A stretch of DNA of 64,000 nt from Solobacterium sp. UBA3691 (GCA_002372175.1 DFIS01000037.1:17315-81314), one strand, 5' to 3'. Positions 47,167 to 55,713 are shown, counted from the stretch's first letter. Notes: a model not told the origin generated them from the letters alone. Numbers and translations are program-made.

Positions 47167-47239
47167 TCCGATCCAACCTCTCAATATACCTATTATTCTA
47201 TCACAATACTGTGTAAATTTATCTTTATTAATGACTTTG

Positions 47240-47268
47240 TTGACGCAAATAACTCTTTTTGATATAGT
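47240..47268 (+). promoter_or_regulatory. rpsD promoter
   Basis: TTGACG (47240-47245) and TATAGT (47263-47268) with a 17-base spacer; transcription should begin near 47275 and produce a leader of about 160 nt. Confidence 0.8.
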
Positions 47269-47278
47269 TATTTGGCGC

Positions 47279-47404
47279 GAATAATGGCAGCATGCAGAGT
47301 CTTGTGTAAAGCGTAGCTAGCGCTGATGTCGCCGAAGTAACCTGCTGCAATAGGTGAAACGGATAATAGCTACACTCCTCAATGATGATCTGCACCTGTT
47401 ATTG
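47279..47404 (+). promoter_or_regulatory. structured 5' leader of rpsD, probable S4 autoregulatory RNA
   Basis: Nested pairing is visible: TGCAGA (47293-47298) with TCTGCA (47389-47394), GTAGCTA (47313-47319) with TAGCTAC (47367-47373), and an inner CCG-ACCT / AGGT-CGG arm. S4 represses its own mRNA in Bacilli and Clostridia via leader RNA, so that role is inferred. Confidence 0.55.
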
Positions 47405-47438
47405 TTTCTCGGCCATTGATTTAAGGAGGAAACAAAAC

Positions 47439-48041
47439 ATGGCACGTTACACAGGTCCGGTATGGAAGAAAGCCAGACGTCTGAGCTTCTCCGTCCTCGA
47501 AACCGGCGAAGAGTTAAAGAAGAGGACATATGCGCCCGGTCAGCACGGTCCGACAAAGAGGATCAAATTAAGCGGTTACGGCACACAGCTGCGTGAAAAG
47601 CAGAGAGTCAGAAACATGTACGGCATCAATGAACGTCAGTTCTACAACACTTTTGCGAAAGCGCAGAAGATGGAAGGTATGGCCGGTCTGAACTTCCTGA
47701 TCATGCTCGAAAGCAGACTGGATAACCTGGTATACCGTATGGGCTTCGCAGTGACAAGAAAGGCTGCCCGTCAGCTGGTCAACCACGGTCACATCGAAGT
47801 AAACGGAAAGAAAGTTGACATCCCTTCCGCAGAGATCAAGCCCGGAAGCGTCATCGCCATCCGTGAAGAAGCCAGAAACATGAAGCCGATCAATGAGGCT
47901 CTGGATTCCACTTATGCAGCACCTGCATTCGTTGAAGTTGACAAGGAAAACAAGAAAGGTACTTATGTAAGAGTTCCTGAACGTTCCGAGCTCAACCAGG
48001 AGATCAACGAAGCGCTGATCGTTGAATACTACAACAGATAG
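47439..48041 (+). CDS. rpsD: 30S ribosomal protein S4
   Basis: 200 residues. MARYTGPVWKKARRLSFSVLETG is the classic opening, GQHGPTK follows, and an S4 domain (residues about 90-150: RLDNLVYRMGFAVTRKAARQLVNHGHIEVN) completes it; the usual N-terminal Cys zinc site is absent (Cys-free paralogue type). AAGGAGG lies ten bases before the ATG. It is monocistronic with a leader and terminator of its own. Confidence 0.97.
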   Translation: MARYTGPVWKKARRLSFSVLETGEELKKRTYAPGQHGPTKRIKLSGYGTQLREKQRVRNMYGINERQFYNTFAKAQKMEGMAGLNFLIMLESRLDNLVYRMGFAVTRKAARQLVNHGHIEVNGKKVDIPSAEIKPGSVIAIREEARNMKPINEALDSTYAAPAFVEVDKENKKGTYVRVPERSELNQEINEALIVEYYNR

Positions 48042-48050
48042 TATGCATGA

Positions 48051-48070
48051 ACCGCAGAAATGCGGTTTTT
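48051..48070 (+). terminator. terminator of rpsD
   Basis: Stem ACCGCA / TGCGGT with a GAAA loop followed by TTTT. Confidence 0.8.
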
Positions 48071-48080
48071 GTTTACAGTA

Positions 48081-48100
48081 AAGCCTCCTTTCGGAGGCTT
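48081..48100 (-). terminator. terminator of gmk (possibly bidirectional)
   Basis: Perfect 8-bp stem AAGCCTCC / GGAGGCTT with a four-base loop; TTTA follows on the minus strand and ATTTCTTT on the plus strand. Confidence 0.7.
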
Positions 48101-48106
48101 ATTTCT

Positions 48107-48691
48107 TTACTGCTGTTTATCCTGATTGTAGTGTATATGACGTTCAATGATCAGACTGATGATATCTGCCGCAAGCTCCACATCATCATTGCATACAACA
48201 TACTTATAATTCTGTAACATGCTCATTTCCTTGCGGGCTTTATCCAGTCTCTGCTGAACGATCTCCTCAGGCTCTGTCTTGCGGCCGCGGATACGTCTTT
48301 CCAGTTCCTCGATGCTCGGCGGTATGATGAAGATACTGACCGCATCAGGACATTTCTTCTGTACCTGCTGACAGCCTTCCACCTCGATCTCAAGGATCAC
48401 GTTCTTCCCCTCTTCCCGCAGCTTTTCCACATTTTTCAGAGGTGTACCGTAATAGTTTCCGACAAACTCTGCCCATTCGAGCAGCTCTCCGTTATCTCTT
48501 GCACGCAGGAATTCATCCTTACTGACAAACTCGTAATTAACACCGTCGACCTCGCCTTCCCGCATTTTCCTTGTCGTCATCGAAACAGAGTATGCCAGAT
48601 TCAGAGCCGGGTCATGGATAAAACGCTGTATGACCGTTCCCTTTCCTACACCCGAAGGTCCGCTGATGATAACCAGTAATCCTTTTGCCAT
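48107..48691 (-). CDS. gmk: guanylate kinase
   Basis: 194 residues; phosphorylates GMP to GDP with ATP. P-loop IISGPSGVGKGTV at residues 7-19, the GMP-binding region YSVSMTTRKMREGE and NVILEIEVEG-QQ, and the lid RIRGRKTEPEEI are standard. I chose the ATG with GGGAGG nine bases upstream; earlier in-frame starts lie inside that promoter and are rejected. Confidence 0.95.
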   Translation of the reverse strand: MAKGLLVIISGPSGVGKGTVIQRFIHDPALNLAYSVSMTTRKMREGEVDGVNYEFVSKDEFLRARDNGELLEWAEFVGNYYGTPLKNVEKLREEGKNVILEIEVEGCQQVQKKCPDAVSIFIIPPSIEELERRIRGRKTEPEEIVQQRLDKARKEMSMLQNYKYVVCNDDVELAADIISLIIERHIHYNQDKQQ

Positions 48692-48713
48692 AAAGATCAT
48701 CCTCCCGGCTTTT

Positions 48714-48742
48714 AAAATACACTCTGCAGCGCCTTTCGTCAA
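48714..48742 (-). promoter_or_regulatory. gmk promoter
   Basis: TTGACG (48737-48742) and TATTTT (48714-48719) on the minus strand, 17-base spacer; back to back with the rqcH promoter. Confidence 0.6.
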
Positions 48743-48745
48743 TCA

Positions 48746-48754
48746 TGGTATAAT
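48746..48754 (+). promoter_or_regulatory. extended -10 promoter, probably leaderless, of rqcH
   Basis: TGG-TATAAT ends 6 nt before the rqcH ATG; there is no Shine-Dalgarno and no clear -35. Confidence 0.6.
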
Positions 48755-48760
48755 CTATTC

Positions 48761-50404
48761 ATGGCACTTGACGGAATCCTTTTACACAAGATCATCCCCG
48801 GGATCAGGGAAGTCCTTCCCGCCAGGATACAGAAGATCTACCAGATCTCTTCTACAGAGGTCCTTTTCCAGCTGCACGGCGGCGGACGCAAGGTTCAGCT
48901 GATGATCTCCTGCCATTCCCAGTACAACAGAATGTTACTGTCAAAACGCAGTTATCCCACCCCGGATGAACCCGGAAACTTTGTCATGGTACTGCGCAAA
49001 TACCTTGAAGGTGCGATGTTTACGGAGATCGAGCAGGCAGGTCTTGACCGCTGGTGTACGCTGAAGGTCCGCAGGCATAACAATATCGGTGATCCCGAAG
49101 AACTGACCATGGCTGTTGAACTGATGGGTAAATATGCCAATATCATCCTGGTCTCGGAGAGCGGAAACATCATCGATGCCCTGAAGCGTATTCCGCCGTT
49201 TGAAAACTCCCGCCGGACGATCCAGCCCGGAGCCCGGTTTATCCCTACACCCGCCCAGCAGAAGAAAGATCCCTTCAAAGAACCGGTGATCGATCCGGAA
49301 CAGACGCTGACCCAGCAGTTTTCCGGTTTTTCACCGTTTCTGGCTCAGGAAGCCGAATACCGTCTGAACCACGGACAGAGCTTCCGTGCGGTCATGCAGG
49401 AGATCGAGGCATCCGATATGCTCTATGCGGCCAACCGGAACAATGAGGCTGTTTTCCACTGCATACCCCTGACATCCGTCGGTCCCTGTGTATCCTATCC
49501 TCTGTTTGAGGGCTTTGATATCCTCTACTTCCACAAGGAGGAAAAGGAACGTATCCGGGAGATCAGCGGTGATATCTTCAAGGTCGTACAGCGCAATCTG
49601 AAGCACCAGAAGACCAAGCTTCCGCGCCTTCTGAAAGAATATGATGAAGCCCTGGACTGTGAGAAATGGCGCATGTACGGAGAGACGCTGTATGCCCATC
49701 AGATCACCGATACCAAGGGTGAAAAGAGTATCACCCTGTACAGCTACGAGACCGAGAAGGATATTGTTATTCCCCTGGATCCCCGTCTTAACGGCAGCCG
49801 GAATGCCCAGCGCTGTTTTACACGTTATGCCAAGTTAAAAAAAGGACAGAAGTATCTGCAGGAACAGATCGCAATCTGTGAGACCGAGATCAGTTACTTT
49901 ACAGGACTTCTGGAACAGCTGGAGATCGCTGATTTTACGACTGCGGAAGAGATACGCCGTGAGCTGATCAGCGGCGGATACATCCACGAAAAGAATAACC
50001 GCAAAAAGAAAAAGCAGAAGGATCAGCGTCCCCGTTTCACGGAAACGGTATCCCCTGCCGGTATCCGTATATCCTTTGGTAAAAACAATCTGCAGAATGA
50101 TGATCTGACCTTTCATCATGCCAGACGGAATGAACTCTGGTTCCACACCAAGGATTACCATGGTGCCCATGTTGTCGTTCATGCCGAAGAAGCTGACGAA
50201 GAGACGATCCGCTTTGCCGCAAATATTGCTGCCTGGTACTCTGCCGGCAGGAATTCCTCCAGTGTTCCTGTCAACTGGTGCAAGGTCAGTCAGTTAAAAA
50301 AGATTCCCGGCGCCAAACCGGGAATGGTACAGTTAGGTTCCTACCGGACGATCTACATCGATCCTGATCCGGAAGCCCTGCGGGAAGCCGGACTGGATGT
50401 CTGA
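48761..50404 (+). CDS. rqcH: RqcH/NFACT ribosome quality-control protein
   Basis: 547 residues: NFACT-N domain (MALDGILLHKIIPGIREVLP), a coiled-coil region (residues about 270-420, KVVQRNLKHQKTKLPRLLKEYDEA) and an NFACT-R domain (ISFGKNNLQNDDLTFHHARRNELWFHTKDYHGAHVVV). RqcH binds stalled 50S-peptidyl-tRNA and adds alanine tails. In older annotations it is a fibronectin-binding protein; the domains argue for RqcH. The 3' end overlaps the convergent rluB gene by 52 bases. Confidence 0.93.
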   Translation: MALDGILLHKIIPGIREVLPARIQKIYQISSTEVLFQLHGGGRKVQLMISCHSQYNRMLLSKRSYPTPDEPGNFVMVLRKYLEGAMFTEIEQAGLDRWCTLKVRRHNNIGDPEELTMAVELMGKYANIILVSESGNIIDALKRIPPFENSRRTIQPGARFIPTPAQQKKDPFKEPVIDPEQTLTQQFSGFSPFLAQEAEYRLNHGQSFRAVMQEIEASDMLYAANRNNEAVFHCIPLTSVGPCVSYPLFEGFDILYFHKEEKERIREISGDIFKVVQRNLKHQKTKLPRLLKEYDEALDCEKWRMYGETLYAHQITDTKGEKSITLYSYETEKDIVIPLDPRLNGSRNAQRCFTRYAKLKKGQKYLQEQIAICETEISYFTGLLEQLEIADFTTAEEIRRELISGGYIHEKNNRKKKKQKDQRPRFTETVSPAGIRISFGKNNLQNDDLTFHHARRNELWFHTKDYHGAHVVVHAEEADEETIRFAANIAAWYSAGRNSSSVPVNWCKVSQLKKIPGAKPGMVQLGSYRTIYIDPDPEALREAGLDV

Positions 50405-51123
50405 CCCGCTGCCAGTTTTTTCAGCTCTCTTACTTCAAACGAACGCAGACGTCTGTATTCTCCCTGACGCAGTCCCTTATATGTCAGGTCACCATAGGAC
50501 TTCCTGTCAAGTCTCGTAACGGTATAACCGAAGTATTCCATCATCCTGCGCACTTCTCTGTTTCTGCCTTCATAGATCGTGACGGAAAGCACACACTTTC
50601 CGCTTTTTTTATTCTTACTGATCATATGTACGGAAGCCGGGAGCGTCATGCCGTCCTCCAGTTTGATGCCCCTGCGCAGCTGACTGATCTCAGCATCGGT
50701 CATGATACCGTCGATCGCAGCTTCATATGTCTTGGCAATATGACTGCGCGGATGCATCATCAGATTGGCAAATTCCCCATCATTGGTCAGAAGCAGTACA
50801 CCTGTAGTCTGATAATCAAGTCTGCCGACCGGAAAGATCCTCTGCTCAACTTCCGGAAGATATGCCAGCACCGTTTCTCTGCCCTTGTCATCCTGCAGCG
50901 TACATACGGTACGTTTCGGCTTATTCAGAAGAAAGTATACCTTCTCTTCCTTTTCGATCAGCTGACCGTCTACTTCGATCTCATCACTGTAGGATGCCTT
51001 GAAGCCAAGCTCACGCACGGTCACACCATTCACTTTTACTCTGCCGGCCTTGATCAGTTCCTCAGCCTTGCGGCGGGAAGCGATACCTGCTCCGGCAATG
51101 ATCTTCTGTAATCTCTCTTCCAT
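50353..51123 (-). CDS. rluB: 23S/16S rRNA pseudouridine synthase, RluB-like
   Basis: 256 residues with an N-terminal S4 domain (RLQKIIAGAGIASRRKAEELI) and the pseudouridine synthase core with catalytic Asp in FPVGRLDYQTTGVLLLTNDG. It belongs to the RsuA/RluB/RluE/RluF group; in Bacilli RluB modifies 23S U2633. A Ser/Gly-rich tail (about 238-256) lies in the region overlapping rqcH and is probably disordered. Second RsuA-family gene in the window. Confidence 0.93.
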   Translation of the reverse strand: MEERLQKIIAGAGIASRRKAEELIKAGRVKVNGVTVRELGFKASYSDEIEVDGQLIEKEEKVYFLLNKPKRTVCTLQDDKGRETVLAYLPEVEQRIFPVGRLDYQTTGVLLLTNDGEFANLMMHPRSHIAKTYEAAIDGIMTDAEISQLRRGIKLEDGMTLPASVHMISKNKKSGKCVLSVTIYEGRNREVRRMMEYFGYTVTRLDRKSYGDLTYKGLRQGEYRRLRSFEVRELKKLAAGQTSSPASRRASGSGSM

Positions 51124-51131
51124 ATCTGTCC

Positions 51132-51410
51132 TCAGTGTTTATTGCGGGTATTGCCCCAGAAAGCACTGCCTGCCTTCGTAAAGTCATTCGTGATCATTAC
51201 AGGGATACGGGCATACCTGCTGTCTTCCAGTGCCAGAATACCCGCTGCCGTAAGCCGCTTATGACCATCAACACAGACATAACCATCTTCGTCATGAGCC
51301 ACATGCACGGGAATCGCTATTCCCCGCCTGCGGATACTCTCAAGAAATGCCTGATCGATCTCCTTTTCGGTATACCTGATCAGCTTCAGATCAATCATCG
51401 TATTGATCAT
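51132..51410 (-). CDS. small ParB/sulfiredoxin-like domain protein
   Basis: About 92 residues. The central region EKEIDQAFLESIRRRGIAIPVHVAHDEDGYVCVDGHKRLTAA resembles the N-terminal ParB/Srx fold, including the G-H-K/R-R-L box that contacts nucleotide in ParB-like CTPases. No HTH or C-terminal dimer domain follows. The start lies inside the 3' end of the glucosaminidase gene with GAGG nine bases upstream. Possible DNA- or nucleotide-binding factor; function unknown. Confidence 0.6.
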   Translation of the reverse strand: MINTMIDLKLIRYTEKEIDQAFLESIRRRGIAIPVHVAHDEDGYVCVDGHKRLTAAGILALEDSRYARIPVMITNDFTKAGSAFWGNTRNKH

Positions 51411-54327
51411 TCTCTTCCGCCTCTTTCTGTGCCTTCTCGATCTCATCCAGGCGCAGCACTTCTGTCTCAAAGACCTGGAATACCTGTGTCACATCCACCG
51501 GCGGCAGAGGTGCGGCTGCGATCTCTTCGTTCTTGATCACGCGGCGTTCTTTTGTCGTGCGTACACGGCGGCGATTGTTTCTGGTCAGCCAGATGATCAG
51601 CAGGATCAGGATCAGAAGAGCCCCGATACCGACAAAGATCAGTGTTTTCTGCAGATCATATGAACTGTTTTCGACCGTGATCGCTTCCACCGGATCTTCA
51701 TCCGCATAATCATTGGAAGTATGACGCGAGAGCACCATGTATTCACCGCTGCCCTTGCCCATAAACGTGATCACGCCCGATGTCTGCCGCGTGTAACAGC
51801 GCTCGGCATCTCCGTTATCCGCCAGATGCACAACGGTAAATACTTCACCCTCCGCAAAGCCTTCCGGTTTTCTGATCGTAAACAGCAGAGGCTGCTGCGG
51901 CTTATAGCTCTCAAAGTTCTTTTCAAGACGGATCGTAAAGCTGTCCCGGATCTCATTCTCCTGATATACGGCAGACCGTGAGAGAATCGCATGGGAATCA
52001 TCCTGTATTCCCTTTTCGATATTGACCCTGTATGTATCCGCCAGCCAGAAAGACTTGGACAGTGAATCATCCAGCGGACATGCCAGGGAAAGCCCGGAAA
52101 CACTCATCCCGTAGTCATTCTCTTCAACGATATACCGGACCCGGCGGTCTATGGCATCCACCAGCATGCGGTCAAAAGCACGATACTGCGACTGCGTCAG
52201 CTGCGGCAGGACACCGTTATCGATCATTACCTTCAGTTCCAGAATATACTCTGCTTCCCTGTCTGTCAGCTTACGGCCGCTGTAGAGGTCGATCGCATCC
52301 AGTATACGGTTGCGTATATCCGTACGCAGAGCATCCTTCTCGGCATCCACATTGATCGTATATTCGGTCGTACAGCCGGCATATTCAACATTGACGGTAT
52401 ATGTATTCTCTTCCATCATGTTGTATCCGGAGACCATCGATGTCGTTAAGGGAACGATCTCTGTGCGGCCATCCGCAAACGTCACTTCAACAGTACCGCC
52501 TTCAAGATCAATACGGTCATTGACCTCATACTCTGTTTTCGGAATATCATGCATATTCAGTGCTTTAACACTGTCATACTGCGCCGTAAATACAGTATCA
52601 GCTGTCACTGCCGCAGTATCCTTATCCCAGCCGGCAAACAGCGCATGATCCTTTTCCGGGATCACCGTCACGGCATCGTATCCTGAAGGCAGCGTATAGG
52701 TGATCTCCTCCGCATCCCCCGGGAAGTGTCCGCCGTCCGCATTGAATGTCACTCTGACATGATCTGTATTGACATCTCCGCCCCACAGAATGATCTGTAC
52801 ATCCTCCTTGCGGATATAGCCGATATCTTCAATGAAGTCATATTCATACGAAAGATCAACAGCCCTGTCTTCATCCAGTGTTGCATCAGAACGCACCATG
52901 TACCAGTCGCCGTATTCATTTGAAAGCTCGCCGAGGATCACAAATGCCATATCCGGATTCTCGCTTGTCTTATACAGCGCTCTGGCCGTCAGCTCAGGAC
53001 TCTGCAGAACGAAGACAGCATCATTTGAAGTCTTGATACCGAGCGTTTCGAGACCCATGTCAGGACTGCCCATCCAGCTGTCAAACAGACGGTAATAGGA
53101 AGCTGCTTTCTCACCCCAGTAAGGATCAGCAGTATAACTGACATTCATGCCGGCAGACTTATTGCCGAAGAAACCGCCGTGAAACTGCGACCGCAGAGGA
53201 CTGCAGAAGCTTCCGGAAATATAATACTTATCATATGTATATACCGAATGGCTGACCCTGAAATAACGGGATGCATTCAGTTCTTCATCATTGTCATATG
53301 CGGCATGCGCAAACAGATTGTTTCTGGTATAACTCAGCGAACTGCGGCCGAAGGATGACTCGTTGGCACTGACCGCCAGCATCATCAGGGCATTGGCCCC
53401 AAATTCGTACTGATACTGCCAGAAAGCCTCCAGATTGCCGATATACTGCGATCTGCTGAGTGTATCATCCACGGCGTCCTTATCATCATCCTGATAGACA
53501 TCCAGAGGTTCATAGATCCCGAACGTATTCTCCAGATAATCATAGAAATCATGCATGGAGGAGGACGTCACCGTGCGCAGACCGACAAACTGATAATAGT
53601 CATAGAAAGGAGAACTGCCGTTGATACTGCGTTCATGTGTGCCGCTGCGGTAATCATCCAGCATGTCCCTGCGGTCTTCATCACGGTAGAAGTAATGACC
53701 GTCATAGGAGATATAATTCTCCCCTTCCTCAAGATAAGCAGGAGCCTGACCGTTATTGATGATACTGGCATAGTTATCATCGATCATCTCACTCTTGATC
53801 TCATGGTAAAGGGTTCCGTCATTGACAACATAACCGGAGATCCTGGTCTCCACATTTTCCAGAGGAACGATCTCAAGATCATCTGTGCTTGCCCAGCCCC
53901 GTACACCTGCCTGCAGAAACTGCACCCGGGTACCGGCATCATTGGTCATGACGTAAGCCGCATCCCTGCCGGAACATCCGTTGGTATACCCATCCTGTCC
54001 GTCAACTTCATTAATGTATGAGATATTCACATCGCAGGCATCACTTGTACGCAGATAGACCAGCGCATACTCCGCCCGCAGCACCTTGCCCTGATACACG
54101 ATACCAAGGTTACTGTAATTCTCCGCCTCTGTATCCATATACCGGGCTGCTTCCGCGTAGGTCCCGAAACTGCTGAGATCTCCGGCACCGGCAAAGTCCG
54201 CCACATGGTAGAGCTCATCCTGTGCAATATCATCCGCGGACAGCGCACTGACCCTGTCCGAAAGACCGACAGTGCATATCCCTGCCGTAATGACCGCAAT
54301 AAAAAACTTCTTCAGTATTTGACGCAT
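51391..54327 (-). CDS. membrane-anchored cell wall glucosaminidase with SH3-like, InlB-repeat and Ig-like modules
   Basis: 978 residues: signal peptide (1-29), a GH73-like glucosaminidase region with Glu323 in ALMMLAVSANESSFGRSSLSYTRNNLFAHAAYD, an SH3-like segment (435-515), an InlB B-repeat (VRVTFNADGGHFPGD...FAGWDKDTAAVTADTVFTAQYD, 524-585), a bacterial Ig-like module (595-660), a helical region, a transmembrane helix (about 898-918) and a charged cytoplasmic tail. It should cut glycan strands near the membrane, possibly at division or growth sites; substrate and regulation are unknown. Confidence 0.8.
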   Translation of the reverse strand: MRQILKKFFIAVITAGICTVGLSDRVSALSADDIAQDELYHVADFAGAGDLSSFGTYAEAARYMDTEAENYSNLGIVYQGKVLRAEYALVYLRTSDACDVNISYINEVDGQDGYTNGCSGRDAAYVMTNDAGTRVQFLQAGVRGWASTDDLEIVPLENVETRISGYVVNDGTLYHEIKSEMIDDNYASIINNGQAPAYLEEGENYISYDGHYFYRDEDRRDMLDDYRSGTHERSINGSSPFYDYYQFVGLRTVTSSSMHDFYDYLENTFGIYEPLDVYQDDDKDAVDDTLSRSQYIGNLEAFWQYQYEFGANALMMLAVSANESSFGRSSLSYTRNNLFAHAAYDNDEELNASRYFRVSHSVYTYDKYYISGSFCSPLRSQFHGGFFGNKSAGMNVSYTADPYWGEKAASYYRLFDSWMGSPDMGLETLGIKTSNDAVFVLQSPELTARALYKTSENPDMAFVILGELSNEYGDWYMVRSDATLDEDRAVDLSYEYDFIEDIGYIRKEDVQIILWGGDVNTDHVRVTFNADGGHFPGDAEEITYTLPSGYDAVTVIPEKDHALFAGWDKDTAAVTADTVFTAQYDSVKALNMHDIPKTEYEVNDRIDLEGGTVEVTFADGRTEIVPLTTSMVSGYNMMEENTYTVNVEYAGCTTEYTINVDAEKDALRTDIRNRILDAIDLYSGRKLTDREAEYILELKVMIDNGVLPQLTQSQYRAFDRMLVDAIDRRVRYIVEENDYGMSVSGLSLACPLDDSLSKSFWLADTYRVNIEKGIQDDSHAILSRSAVYQENEIRDSFTIRLEKNFESYKPQQPLLFTIRKPEGFAEGEVFTVVHLADNGDAERCYTRQTSGVITFMGKGSGEYMVLSRHTSNDYADEDPVEAITVENSSYDLQKTLIFVGIGALLILILLIIWLTRNNRRRVRTTKERRVIKNEEIAAAPLPPVDVTQVFQVFETEVLRLDEIEKAQKEAEENDQYDD

Positions 54328-54333
54328 AGAAGT

Positions 54334-54342
54334 ATTTTACCA
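54334..54342 (-). promoter_or_regulatory. extended -10 promoter, probably leaderless, of the glucosaminidase gene
   Basis: TGG-TAAAAT on the minus strand ends 6 nt before the ATG; no Shine-Dalgarno. Confidence 0.55.
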
Positions 54343-54365
54343 TACTTATGCAAGAATGCGAAATA

Positions 54366-55208
54366 TCACTCGATCCAGATCAGATTGGCTACCGGCAGGA
54401 ACGTAAACTGTTTCATGAACTCCTCCGCACTCATCTGCAGTCCGGCATGTCCGTATACCGCATTGTAGAAATGAAACCGGTTGTCTCCCACCCGGCGGTA
54501 GGCAACATAATGCGAACCCCGTTTATGGACATACAGGAAGATACCGCTGCTGCTCCTCTTCATTGCCTGTACACACAGTGCTTTGGAGAAATGCATCATC
54601 TTGACCGGCAGCTTCTGTTTCAGATAATAGTAAAGTGAATATACCCACTCACCGAAAAGATGACCAAGAAGCGCATGCTTATCCAGGGCCTTGGCAACCT
54701 CCTCCATCGTGACTTCCTGTCCGTTGATCTTCAGCAGATTATAGGCAGCGATCCATCCGCAGCCCTTGTCCTTTGTGTTGAACAGACCGAAAGGAAGAGC
54801 TTCCATCATGCCCTGATTGATGATATATCCCTCGGGATCGAAGACCTTGTCACTGATACAGTAACGCCACGGTTCAACGATCCTCTGCATGTCTTTTCCT
54901 CTGGCATAAAAGAGTTTCTTTGTGAGTACCTTTCTTTCCTCCTTTGAAGGATCCTTACAGAGGACCTTCTCCGGATGGAAGTCCTTGATCACTGCAGTCA
55001 GGAATCTGTCAAAAGGTACTTCCGAGGGTTCATAGTGCTGATCAAAGCCGATATAAGCAGTTTTATCACGCATGAAAACATAGAATGTATATTCATTCTC
55101 TTCCTTGAAGTGATAGGCCATGACCAGATGTCCGGGTCCGATACCTTTTATATGCAGACCTGACCCGGCAGACAGGTTTACTGCCCTGTCGCGGCCGGTA
55201 AATCTCAT
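54366..55208 (-). CDS. papain-like (C39/NlpC-fold) cysteine hydrolase candidate
   Basis: 280 residues. The N-terminal 110 residues form a domain I do not recognise. The C-terminal half has the Cys-His-Asn order of papain-like enzymes: C150 in GCGWIAAYNLL, H233 in GSHYVAYRRVG and N249 in FHFYNAVYG. No signal peptide, so it acts in the cytoplasm. ATGA overlap with the Nudix gene; possible peptide or protein processing. The family is inferred from motif order only. Confidence 0.55.
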   Translation of the reverse strand: MRFTGRDRAVNLSAGSGLHIKGIGPGHLVMAYHFKEENEYTFYVFMRDKTAYIGFDQHYEPSEVPFDRFLTAVIKDFHPEKVLCKDPSKEERKVLTKKLFYARGKDMQRIVEPWRYCISDKVFDPEGYIINQGMMEALPFGLFNTKDKGCGWIAAYNLLKINGQEVTMEEVAKALDKHALLGHLFGEWVYSLYYYLKQKLPVKMMHFSKALCVQAMKRSSSGIFLYVHKRGSHYVAYRRVGDNRFHFYNAVYGHAGLQMSAEEFMKQFTFLPVANLIWIE

Positions 55209-55630
55209 TCTTCACCTCCGTCAAATGTCTTCAGATACTTGAGGACATTGCGGAACAGCAGGACGTCATTATCAAATGTCAGAAGACTGAAGGCATCGAT
55301 CGGTCTTACCCAGCGCAGTTCGGAAACCTCGCTTTCCTGCGCTTTCGGGCTGCCTCCGCAGACCTCACCGATGAAGTAGATGACATCCTTCATTACACCT
55401 TCTTTGGGACTGTAGCGCGTACTGTCAATGAAGCCGTCTCTGAGTCTGATATCATAGCCGGTCTCTTCTTTGACCTCGCGTACAGCGGTCATTTCATCTG
55501 TTTCCCCGGGTTCGGTATGTCCCTTCGGGAATCCCCAGTGTCCGAGGTTGTGGCGGATCAGAAGCACTTCTGTATGCTGTCCCTCACTGCGCAGGATAAC
55601 AGCACCGCAGGATCTTTCTCTCTTTTCCAT
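55205..55630 (-). CDS. Nudix hydrolase (Ap4A-type)
   Basis: About 141 residues. The Nudix box GHTEPGETDEMTAVREVKEETGY (G-x5-E-x7-R-E-x-x-E-E) is intact, with FPKGHTEPGE typical of Ap4A/diadenosine polyphosphate hydrolases. Start choices are this ATG (with GGTGAT upstream) or a GTG three codons earlier. TATAAT (55648-55653) lies just upstream. It leads the papain-like gene. Confidence 0.8.
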   Translation of the reverse strand: MEKRERSCGAVILRSEGQHTEVLLIRHNLGHWGFPKGHTEPGETDEMTAVREVKEETGYDIRLRDGFIDSTRYSPKEGVMKDVIYFIGEVCGGSPKAQESEVSELRWVRPIDAFSLLTFDNDVLLFRNVLKYLKTFDGGEE

Positions 55631-55713
55631 ATTCATCACCCGTTTTCATTATACACCGATGCCTTTTCTTCAACGTTATTTGTTGTTAAGATTAACTCAA
55701 AGGAGAATCACCT

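Noticed and set aside
47313..47373. Possible lysine or other metabolite riboswitch upstream of rpsD
   Set aside because: Only one short string resembles the L box; the AGAGGTGC element and the other conserved loops are missing and rpsD is not a lysine gene.
55639..55653. Nudix gene as a further leaderless case
   Set aside because: The gap to the GTG is 8 nt and a GGTGAT ribosome site precedes the ATG at 55630, so a led transcript is as likely.
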